Shown: piece by piece, positions 1 to 5,413 of the stretch
Layout of the letters: every line of letters begins with the position of its first letter
Numbering within the stretch: position 1 is the stretch's first letter
Assembly (NCBI GenBank): GCA_903896915.1
Contig: CAITZN010000140.1
Coordinates: 1-5,413, forward strand
Source of the DNA: an uncultured bacterium
GTDB lineage: Bacteria; Desulfobacterota; Desulfobulbia; Desulfobulbales; Desulfobulbaceae
DNA: 5,413 nucleotides
Direction of reading: 5' to 3'
Notes under the pieces: generated by a model
Databases searched by the model: none
What the model saw: the letters and a program-made list of their open reading frames with translations, nothing else
What the model was told of the DNA's origin: nothing
Program-made: the position numbers and the translations under genes

Positions 1-1
1 A

Positions 2-151
2 CTGCAGCTTGCCGAACAACGGGCGCAATCGATCGCCGTCCATCTGGATAGCGAAGTTCAAATACCAAAAGACCGGATGCGCATCAAAGCTCCAGAACCG
101 CTTGCAGATAACGAGCAGCCATCGGTTACACTCTCTCTGGATACCATTTAG
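2..151 (+). CDS. C-terminal end of a possible DUF748/AsmA-like envelope protein (5' truncated)
   Basis: This is an open frame from the window edge to a TAG stop, giving the last 49 residues of a protein that starts outside. The tail contains LAEQRAQSIAVHL, then IPKDRMRIKAPEPLA, and ends PSVTLSLDTI. The pattern A-x-x-RA...L...I...R-(hydrophobic)...P...V-x-L-S-L is what I recall from the OmpA-like last segment of DUF748 proteins, which are large AsmA-related proteins of the Gram-negative envelope. Only the tail is visible, so the family call is tentative; other proteins with an OmpA-like C-terminus fit almost as well. The gene runs in the same direction as rcnA, 92 bases upstream of it. No terminator is visible between them, so they could be cotranscribed. 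A different frame open over 9-260 gives a basic, low-complexity product that runs into rcnA and is judged a shadow. Confidence 0.5.
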   Translation: MQLAEQRAQSIAVHLDSEVQIPKDRMRIKAPEPLADNEQPSVTLSLDTI

Positions 152-233
152 TCGGCCAAACCTTTGCCGCCGAGATCCCTGGAATGCAAAAGCGACATCC
201 TGGAAGCCTTTAAAAAAATCGCAAAATATTATT

Positions 234-237
234 AGGT
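234..237 (+). promoter_or_regulatory. Ribosome binding site of rcnA
   Basis: AGGT is complementary to the core of the 16S anti-Shine-Dalgarno sequence and lies six bases before the ATG at 244. It is short, but it is placed correctly and agrees with the start chosen from family alignment. Confidence 0.5.
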
Positions 238-243
238 CGTATC

Positions 244-1071
244 ATGACACCTTTCACTGAAGTGCTCCAGCAAGGGAGCTCCAACACATGGCTTTTTATC
301 CCAAGCGCTATTTTGCTGGGCGCTTTGCATGGGTTGGAGCCCGGCCATTCCAAGACATTGATGGCCGCTTTCATTGTTGCTATTCGCGGAACAGTCAGGC
401 AGGCTGTTTTGTTGGGGCTGGCCGCAACCTTGTCACATACGTCGGTCGTTTGGGGCGTTGCTCTGGGCGGCTTGTATTTCTGGCGAGGTATGGACGCGGA
501 AGCAATGGAGCCGTATTTTCAATTAGCTTCCGCCGTCATCATTATCGGTATCGCTCTTTGGATGTTGGTGCGTACGTGGTGTGACAACAAACGCGCACAG
601 TTGGCAGTGCACGCGCACTGTCATGACCATGATCATCTGCATGAAGAGCTGGGCGGGTTGGATGTCCTGACTGGAGGGTATCGCGATGCGCATGAACTTG
701 CCCATGCTAATGACATACGCCGCAAGTTTGCAGACCGCAATGTCACCACCGGACAAATTATCTTGTTTGGTTTGACTGGTGGCCTGATCCCATGCCCAGC
801 GGCAATCACCATTCTTCTCCTTTGTTTACAATTAAAAGAAATAGCGCTCGGTGCGACCCTCGTTATGAGTTTCAGCGTCGGGCTGGCCCTCACGTTGGTC
901 ACGGTTGGCACGGCTGCAGCCTTGAGCGTGCGGCATGCAACAAAACGGTATGCCTGGTTCGGTGCGTTCATGCGCAAAGCACCTTATTTTTCCGGAGTGC
1001 TGATTCTGACGGTAGGATTTTATATGGCGTTTCAGGGTTGGTTTCAGTTCGCCGCTCGTGTCGTCAAATGA
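244..1071 (+). CDS. rcnA: RcnA-type nickel/cobalt efflux membrane protein (NicO family)
   Basis: This 275-residue inner-membrane protein is predicted to export Ni2+ and Co2+ from the cytoplasm. E. coli RcnA is about the same length and, from memory, aligns from the first residues (MT-FT--LQQG, then FIPSAILLGALHGLEPGHSK), which fixes this ATG as the start. The family signature HGLEPGHSKT lies at 29-38 in the first membrane segment, a second conserved helix LGLAATLSHT at about 57-66, and GLTGGLIPCPAA at 176-187. Further hydrophobic segments lie at about 93-110, 189-225 and 250-266. The central cytoplasmic loop carries a His/Cys cluster at 123-133 (H123, H125, C126, H127, H129, H131, H133), a likely metal-handling loop shorter than the His run of E. 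coli RcnA. The loop is followed by the conserved DAHxLAHANDIRRKF stretch at 148-162. A modest ribosome site AGGT sits at 234-237, six bases before the ATG. The stop overlaps the next gene. No rcnR gene or RcnR-type G-tract operator is visible upstream. Confidence 0.93.
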   Translation: MTPFTEVLQQGSSNTWLFIPSAILLGALHGLEPGHSKTLMAAFIVAIRGTVRQAVLLGLAATLSHTSVVWGVALGGLYFWRGMDAEAMEPYFQLASAVIIIGIALWMLVRTWCDNKRAQLAVHAHCHDHDHLHEELGGLDVLTGGYRDAHELAHANDIRRKFADRNVTTGQIILFGLTGGLIPCPAAITILLLCLQLKEIALGATLVMSFSVGLALTLVTVGTAAALSVRHATKRYAWFGAFMRKAPYFSGVLILTVGFYMAFQGWFQFAARVVK

Positions 1072-1508
1072 CCGATTTGGCGGTCTATACAGGGCTGTTT
1101 TTGGTGGCATTTCTTGCTGCCACGATTTTTCCGGCACAATCGGAAGTGGTTTTGACCGGCCTCCTGCTGGGCGGCGATTATACCCCTTGGATGCTGGTGC
1201 TGGTCGCAAGCGTTGGCAACATTCTGGGCGCCGTTTTTAATTGGGGGCTAGGTCGCGGCATCGAACGGTTCCATGACAAGAAATGGTACCCTCTGAAGGG
1301 AGCTGCGCTCGAACGCACGAAAGGCTGGTACCGATGTTATGGCCGCTGGTCGCTTTTGTTAAGCTGGGTTCCGATCATCGGCGACCCTTTGACTGTCGCG
1401 GCCGGAGTTATGGGTGAAAGCTTGGTCGTCTTTGTCGTATTTGTCACTGTAGCCAAGACAGGGAGATACATAGCCCTTACCGTTGCGGCTCTTAACCTTG
1501 CAGGATGA
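1068..1508 (+). CDS. yqaA: YqaA-family small DedA-like inner-membrane protein
   Basis: This 146-residue hydrophobic protein matches the size (about 140 residues) and motif order of E. coli YqaA, a distant relative of the DedA/SNARE-associated membrane proteins. Visible landmarks are FPAQSEVVL at 21-29 (family pattern P-x-x-SE), GNILG at 50-54, GWYRCYGRWSLLLSWVPIIGDP at 86-107 (family pattern YG...L-SW-P--GD) and AAG at 111-113. Hydrophobic stretches at about 5-20, 27-36, 40-58, 94-114 and 117-142 indicate several membrane or re-entrant segments. The ATG at 1068 is chosen because it overlaps the rcnA stop as ATGA and matches the family N-terminus. The same frame is open back to 792, but that part overlaps rcnA and encodes nothing family-like. 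No Shine-Dalgarno site is seen, so translation is probably coupled to rcnA. The function of YqaA is not established. DedA relatives are linked to membrane homeostasis and lipid transport, and a role in metal handling is only suggested by the operon. Confidence 0.88.
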   Translation: MTDLAVYTGLFLVAFLAATIFPAQSEVVLTGLLLGGDYTPWMLVLVASVGNILGAVFNWGLGRGIERFHDKKWYPLKGAALERTKGWYRCYGRWSLLLSWVPIIGDPLTVAAGVMGESLVVFVVFVTVAKTGRYIALTVAALNLAG

Positions 1509-1557
1509 CCATTGTCGTAACATTGTTAAGTATCGCCACATCAGGGAGAATCGTATT

Positions 1558-1586
1558 TTGACATCACTTTTCCCGTTCCCTAAAAG
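1558..1586 (+). promoter_or_regulatory. Candidate sigma-70 promoter ahead of the hybrid kinase
   Basis: A perfect -35 box TTGACA lies at 1558-1563. A 4/6 match to the -10 box, TAAAAG, lies at 1581-1586, with the ideal 17-base spacer. It sits in the 237-base gap after the yqaA-like gene and would give a leader of about 150 bases before the kinase ATG at 1746. A six-base inverted repeat, ACTTTT (1566-1571) and AAAAGT (1582-1587), straddles the spacer and -10 and could bind a regulator, though at six AT-rich bases it may be chance. A second possibility for the same gene is a perfect TATAAT at 1658-1663, but its best upstream box (ATGATA, 1633-1638) is 19 bases away and poor. Confidence 0.35.
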
Positions 1587-1745
1587 TAAAATAGGCGATA
1601 TTTATAGACCCCGCAGACTTCCTGGGATACAAATGATATATGTGGTACCCGTTCCAGTATAATGTGCCAAGTGTTGCATTAATCTGTCACCAAGTTGTCG
1701 TGGCATAAATGGCCGTTTAAATAAGAGTACGCCTCTCTTGATATA

Positions 1746-3764
1746 ATGAATTTGATCCTAATGATCATGGTCACTGCAGGCGCAGCAATACTGATTGCGT
1801 CGATGTTTACAAGTCGGCGTTTACAGCATGTAGTCCCTCCCTCGTTACAACCAAGATGGTTTGTTCTCACTGTGCTCATTGGTTGTTTCATCATCGGCTA
1901 TATCGGTTACCTCCTGATACAATTCATAAACATCAGCTTTCCCCTTGAGATTTTAGTCAGTGTGATTTTCCTGGGAGGTTCTCTGTTTGTTTACGGGATC
2001 ATGTCACTGACCAGCTTCACTCTGTATAAACTGAAAAATCTTAACGATAACCTTGAAGATGAAATCGAGAAGCGTACTCATCAACTCAACGGCCTAAACC
2101 AGTCACTTCTTGATTCCAAAAAAGAATTGGTTCGGCAAAATATATTTTTAGGCTCCGTTCTCGACGCACTCTCTCACCCCTTTTACGTTATTGATATCAG
2201 CACCTTTGAAATTATTTTGGCTAATAAAGCTGCCGGACTTGATCTTGGGGGGGAGACCAGAACTTGCCACTGGCTCACGCATGGCTTAACAGAGCCCTGT
2301 CAAGGTCATGAACATCCTTGCCCTGTCATGGAGATCAAGAATAGTGGTAGTTCGGTAGTCGTTGAGCATGTGCATTTGAATACGAGCAGAGAAAAACGAA
2401 TAGTTGAGGTCCACGGCTATCCAATATACGACGAAGCTGATAAATTGATTCAGATTATTGAATACAGCGTCGATATTACAGAAAAAAAACAAATTGAAGA
2501 AGATCTGATCAGGTCTAAAAAGGCAGCTGAAGCTGCCAGTAAGGCCAAGAGCGCATTTCTTGCTAATATGTCACATGAAATTCGCACTCCTATGAATGCC
2601 ATTTTGGGGATGTCCCATTTTGCCTTACAGACAGAACTCGATAACAACCAGCGGCATTGTATCGAGAATGTCTACAACTCTGCCGAGCATCTGCTAGGCA
2701 TCATTGGGGATATCCTTGATTTTTCCAAGATAGAAGCCGGTCAGCTCAAGATGAGCAATGTCGTTTTCAACCTGCATCAACTGTTGGATGGCATTATCAC
2801 TACCATGCATGCAAATGCGGCAGAAAAAGGATTGAAACTGCATGTGAACACAAGTGATGACCTCCCCGCCTGTTGTATCGGGGATGACTTGCGACTGCGA
2901 CAGATTCTGTTCAATCTTGTCAGTAATGCCATAAAGTTTACCCATTCTGGTTCTGTCGCTATCAATGTTCATCTTGAGGCAGAATCTGATACTGACAAAA
3001 ATATAGCACTGCATTTCGTAGTCAACGATACGGGTATAGGTATTCCACCTGAAAAACTCAATCTGATCTTTGATAGTTTTGAACAGGCTGATGCTTCTAT
3101 TACTAGAAAATATGGAGGTTCAGGCTTGGGGCTTTCTATCTGTAAACAACTGGTAACATTGATGGGAGGGAGGATTTGGGTCGAGAGCCAAGTGGGTAGC
3201 GGCAGCTCTTTTCATTTCATTACTAAGATGCAATCTGGCGAAGGAAAACTACTTGCAAGCAATCCGGTTGATGAGCTGCATATTGGTAGAGAAAACAGTG
3301 GGTTGCATATCTTGCTTGTCGACGACAATGAGGTGAACTTGGACGTTGCAAGCATGATGCTAGAGCATAACAGCAACCATTTGGTCACCACTGCACGAAA
3401 CGGGTTGGAAGCTTTGGAAGCTTTGGCACATAAAGATTTCAACGTCATTTTTCTGGATATGCAAATGCCGTTAATGGATGGCTTAACTGCCGCCACTATT
3501 ATTAGAGCGCTTGAAAAAGGGCAGCCTTTACCTGAAAAACTACCTGGAAAAGTCTACGATATTCTCACCGCAAAGCTTTTAGGGCGACATATTCCGATTA
3601 TCGCCATGACTGCCAATGTAATGGATGAGGATCAACAGAGATATGTAACTGCCGGTATGAGTGCATACATCAGTAAACCTTTTTTGTATCACCAACTTGT
3701 TTCAGTTCTTTATTCAACGATTCCGGCCATTGTCAACGACATAGAGGAATCGGTTAATACTTGA
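1746..3764 (+). CDS. Membrane-bound hybrid sensor histidine kinase: 3 TM, Cys/His-rich PAS, HisKA, HATPase, receiver
   Basis: This 672-residue kinase has a signalling core that is complete and apparently active. Three hydrophobic segments at about 3-21, 38-60 and 67-92 anchor it in the inner membrane, followed by a charged coiled coil (95-132). A PAS domain spans about 134-247 and ends in the usual VDITEKK; it carries an unusual cluster (C174, H175, H179, C185, H188, H190, C192-P). HisKA covers about 266-334, with phospho-acceptor H277 in NMSHEIRTPMN. HATPase_c has the N box (N390, N394), G1 box DTGIGIP (428-434), F box (F442, F445) and G2 box GGSGLGLS (457-464). The receiver (about 519-660) has acidic pair D526/D527, phospho-Asp D571, T622 and K644, plus about 25 extra residues between its third and fourth strands. 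There is no HPt or output domain and no partner regulator nearby, so the phosphate must pass to a protein encoded elsewhere. The signal sensed is unknown. An in-frame TAA at 1722 prevents extension upstream. The ATG lacks a clear ribosome site, so starts at 1761 or 1767 are possible. The gene is more AT-rich than hisHF. Confidence 0.92.
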   Translation: MNLILMIMVTAGAAILIASMFTSRRLQHVVPPSLQPRWFVLTVLIGCFIIGYIGYLLIQFINISFPLEILVSVIFLGGSLFVYGIMSLTSFTLYKLKNLNDNLEDEIEKRTHQLNGLNQSLLDSKKELVRQNIFLGSVLDALSHPFYVIDISTFEIILANKAAGLDLGGETRTCHWLTHGLTEPCQGHEHPCPVMEIKNSGSSVVVEHVHLNTSREKRIVEVHGYPIYDEADKLIQIIEYSVDITEKKQIEEDLIRSKKAAEAASKAKSAFLANMSHEIRTPMNAILGMSHFALQTELDNNQRHCIENVYNSAEHLLGIIGDILDFSKIEAGQLKMSNVVFNLHQLLDGIITTMHANAAEKGLKLHVNTSDDLPACCIGDDLRLRQILFNLVSNAIKFTHSGSVAINVHLEAESDTDKNIALHFVVNDTGIGIPPEKLNLIFDSFEQADASITRKYGGSGLGLSICKQLVTLMGGRIWVESQVGSGSSFHFITKMQSGEGKLLASNPVDELHIGRENSGLHILLVDDNEVNLDVASMMLEHNSNHLVTTARNGLEALEALAHKDFNVIFLDMQMPLMDGLTAATIIRALEKGQPLPEKLPGKVYDILTAKLLGRHIPIIAMTANVMDEDQQRYVTAGMSAYISKPFLYHQLVSVLYSTIPAIVNDIEESVNT

Positions 3765-3816
3765 CCTTGCCCCCTTAAAGAGGCCTATTTGTATGTTAAG
3801 TTTTAGCCTGATAATT

Positions 3817-3849
3817 AAAAAGCACCTGTCTGTTTATAGACAAGTGCTT
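3817..3849 (-). terminator. Rho-independent terminator of hisHF (minus strand)
   Basis: Two 12-base arms (3820-3831 and 3838-3849) pair around a six-base loop. Read on the minus strand all 12 pairs form if one G-U wobble is allowed (bases 3826/3843), and the stem runs into TTTTT (complement of 3817-3821) and then AATTA. Read on the plus strand the same position is a C-A mismatch and no T-run follows, so the hairpin suits the histidine gene, whose stop is about 35 bases upstream of it, better than the kinase. It could still help end kinase transcripts, since no other hairpin is clear in 3765-3819. Confidence 0.75.
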
Positions 3850-3883
3850 AATTCTACCGTAATTTAATTCGTATTCGGTGAGT

Positions 3884-5413
3884 TCAGGCCGGGCGAATCT
3901 CCACTTTGTCTTGCAAATACTCCTTCACTGCCCCGATCGGTACTTCCTTGCGGTGAAAGATCCCGGCGGCCAGAGCCGCTTCCGCCTTGGTCTGGGTAAA
4001 TACCTCAAAAAAATGCTTGGCATTACCGGCACCGCTGGAGGCGATTACCGGGATGGTGACTGCCGAGCGGACCGCATTGATCAACTCGATGTCAAAACCC
4101 GAGTTAGTGCCGTCCTTGTCGATACAGTTGAGCAGAATTTCTCCCGCCCCGAGTTGTTCGCAGACCTGGGCCAGGGTGACTGCATCCAACTCCCGGCCTT
4201 CGCGGCCGCCTTTGATGGTGCACTGGTACCAGCAATATCGTTCGCCGTTGGGACCGGGGAAAACGGTCTCGATCACCTTGTGCTGCACCGCATTCGGGTT
4301 TTCCACATAAACCCGGCGGGGGTCAATGGAAATGACCACCGCCTGGTTGCCGTAAACCCGGGCAATCTGTTCGATGGAGCTGAGGCCCGTGGCCTTGCCC
4401 GTTTTCAGGATTTCCTCAACAATGAGTACCGCATCTGAACCGATCGATATTTTGTCTGCCCCTGAGCGGAAATACTGCGAGGCCACCTCGAGGGAGCTGT
4501 AGAAACGACCGTTTCGATCGGTGAAATCACGGATGCCCCCGCCAATGGTCAGGGGGACAAAGACATTTTTCGAGGTCTGCTGCAGGACTTCGAGCATGGG
4601 GAGATCCTCGAGCGGAAAATCCCGGAAGCCAGTGATGTTGAGAAAGGTGATCTCATCGGCCCCCTGCTCATAGTATTCTTTGGCCAGCTCCACCGGTTTC
4701 CCCAGGTTGCGGACCTCACCCTCCTCGCGGACATCGTACTGGTCACCCTTGGTCACCACCAAGTCGCCCCGCTCGTTAGCGCGTACATCCAGGCAGGCGA
4801 TGATCCGCTTGGCCAGGACCGTGGTCTGCAGGCAGCTAGAGGGACGGATGGCCTCGCGGTTACCGGCGAGGAAATTCTCCAGGATTTTCAGTCCGGCTTT
4901 CCCACTCTTTTCCGGGTGAAACTGGGTGGCCACCAGGGCGCCTTTCTGGACGGAACTGACGAATTCATAGCCGTAATCGGTGGTGGTCAGGACGTCATCG
5001 TTGCTTTTCGGGGCCACATGATAGGAGTGGACGAAATAGAATTTTTCATTGCCAGCCAAGCCGTTAAACAGCGGGGAGGGCTGGTGAATGTTCAGGCCGT
5101 TCCAGCCGATGTGCGGAATGGCAAGCTCGGTAGTGAAGCGCTGCACCCGTCCTGGCAAGATACCCAGACCCGGCTCGTCCGGGGCCTCTTCGCTCGATTC
5201 GAACAGAGCCTGAAGAGCGACGCAAATGCCGAAAAAGGGTTTGCCGGAGTGGAGATAGCGAACGAGCGGCTCTCGCAGCTGTTTTAGCCGCAGGGTTTGC
5301 ATTAGAGCCCCGAAGTTGCCCACACCGGGGAAAACCAGGCGGTCGGCGCTGTCGATGTCTGCGCCATTGTTGACAAGCTTTACGGTTTCGCCGAGGCGTT
5401 CGATGGCATTGAT
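3884..5413 (-). CDS. hisHF: HisHF: fused glutaminase-cyclase imidazole glycerol phosphate synthase, eukaryotic HIS7-like (5' end outside window)
   Basis: This single frame joins both subunits of imidazole glycerol phosphate synthase. The enzyme uses glutamine-derived ammonia and PRFAR to make imidazole glycerol phosphate (histidine synthesis) and AICAR (returned to purine synthesis). The frame is open to the window edge. Of its 509 visible residues the first are INAIERLGETVKLV, so by comparison with yeast HIS7 some 15-20 residues are missing; GTG at 5321-5323 is an internal Val in FPGVGNFG, not a start. The HisH half is residues 1 to about 183: class I glutamine amidotransferase with nucleophile C64 in GICVALQ and H166/E168 in QFHPEKSG. 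A linker of about 19 residues follows. The HisF half is about 202-509: a TIM barrel with D209 (IIACLDV) and D364 (VISIDP), matching catalytic D11 and D130 of Thermotoga HisF, and LTIGGGIRD at 288-296. Stretches such as VVTKGDQYDVRE, FRSGADKISIG and YCWYQCTIKGGRE, with extra residues near 334-346 and 371-395, are as I recall them in eukaryotic HIS7. The gene is GC-rich, ends TGA and is followed by a hairpin terminator. Confidence 0.95.
   Translation of the reverse strand: MNAIERLGETVKLVNNGADIDSADRLVFPGVGNFGALMQTLRLKQLREPLVRYLHSGKPFFGICVALQALFESSEEAPDEPGLGILPGRVQRFTTELAIPHIGWNGLNIHQPSPLFNGLAGNEKFYFVHSYHVAPKSNDDVLTTTDYGYEFVSSVQKGALVATQFHPEKSGKAGLKILENFLAGNREAIRPSSCLQTTVLAKRIIACLDVRANERGDLVVTKGDQYDVREEGEVRNLGKPVELAKEYYEQGADEITFLNITGFRDFPLEDLPMLEVLQQTSKNVFVPLTIGGGIRDFTDRNGRFYSSLEVASQYFRSGADKISIGSDAVLIVEEILKTGKATGLSSIEQIARVYGNQAVVISIDPRRVYVENPNAVQHKVIETVFPGPNGERYCWYQCTIKGGREGRELDAVTLAQVCEQLGAGEILLNCIDKDGTNSGFDIELINAVRSAVTIPVIASSGAGNAKHFFEVFTQTKAEAALAAGIFHRKEVPIGAVKEYLQDKVEIRPA

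Noticed and set aside
227..232. TATTAT as a -10 box for rcnA
   Set aside because: No -35-like box is present 16-18 bases upstream, and it would start transcription at about the ATG.
9..260. An 83-codon open frame with ATG overlapping the truncated first gene and the start of rcnA
   Set aside because: Its product is basic, looks like no family I know, and overlaps a better frame that continues in from the window edge; it also runs past the well-supported rcnA start.
792..1067. Upstream in-frame extension of the yqaA-like gene
   Set aside because: It lies wholly within the conserved C-terminal half of rcnA, and family length and N-terminus fit the ATG at 1068.
1636..1680. Possible sigma-54 promoter around TGGTACCC and GTTGCAT
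   Set aside because: No GG and GC pair is separated by the required ten bases.
1739..1748. TATAAT at 1742-1747 as a -10 box
   Set aside because: It overlaps the kinase ATG and has no -35 match at the right distance.
2236..2260. G-tract resembling an RcnR operator
   Set aside because: It lies inside the kinase coding sequence, lacks the flanking TACT/AGTA inverted repeat, and is far from rcnA's promoter side.
3406..3428. Short direct repeat of TTGGAAGCT
   Set aside because: It is the coding of LEALEAL in a receiver helix, with only two copies.
3781..3809. AGGC...GCCT as a separate kinase terminator
   Set aside because: The stem is only four or five bases with a long loop and no T-run.
3878..4438. 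Long plus-strand open frame of 186 codons opposite hisHF
   Set aside because: It is antisense to a clearly conserved enzyme in a GC-rich gene, where long shadow frames are expected, and its product resembles nothing I recognise.

Overview
The window looks like ordinary chromosome from a Gram-negative proteobacterium, probably of the former Deltaproteobacteria (Desulfobacterota) type. That placement is inference. It rests on an E. coli-like RcnA, an AsmA/DUF748-like protein tail, and a hybrid sensor kinase whose Cys/His-rich PAS domain and elongated receiver resemble, from memory, kinases of sulfate- and metal-reducing bacteria. There are no RNA genes, insertion sequences, CRISPR arrays or prophage remnants.

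Layout. Bases 2-151 (+) are the last 49 codons of a gene entering from the left, possibly a DUF748-family envelope protein. After 92 bases comes rcnA (244-1071, +), a nickel/cobalt exporter. It overlaps by four bases (ATGA) a small YqaA/DedA-like membrane protein gene (1068-1508, +). A 237-base gap (1509-1745) holds a plausible promoter. Then comes a 672-residue membrane-bound hybrid histidine kinase (1746-3764, +) with a PAS domain, HisKA, HATPase and receiver. The last gene runs on the opposite strand (3884 to beyond 5413, -). It is a HisH-HisF fusion, i.e. both halves of imidazole glycerol phosphate synthase in one chain, and its sequence resembles eukaryotic HIS7 more than ordinary bacterial HisF. 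The kinase and the fusion converge on a 119-base gap with a hairpin that fits a terminator for the fusion gene.

How they work together. rcnA and the yqaA-like gene almost certainly share a transcript and may both serve the inner membrane (metal export and an unassigned DedA-like function). The kinase has no response-regulator partner in view and appears to be its own unit. The histidine gene is metabolically unrelated to its neighbours. The kinase gene is visibly more AT-rich than the histidine gene. The most noteworthy item is the eukaryote-like HisHF fusion; the second is the Cys/His cluster in the kinase sensor domain. I see no convincing new multi-gene system here.
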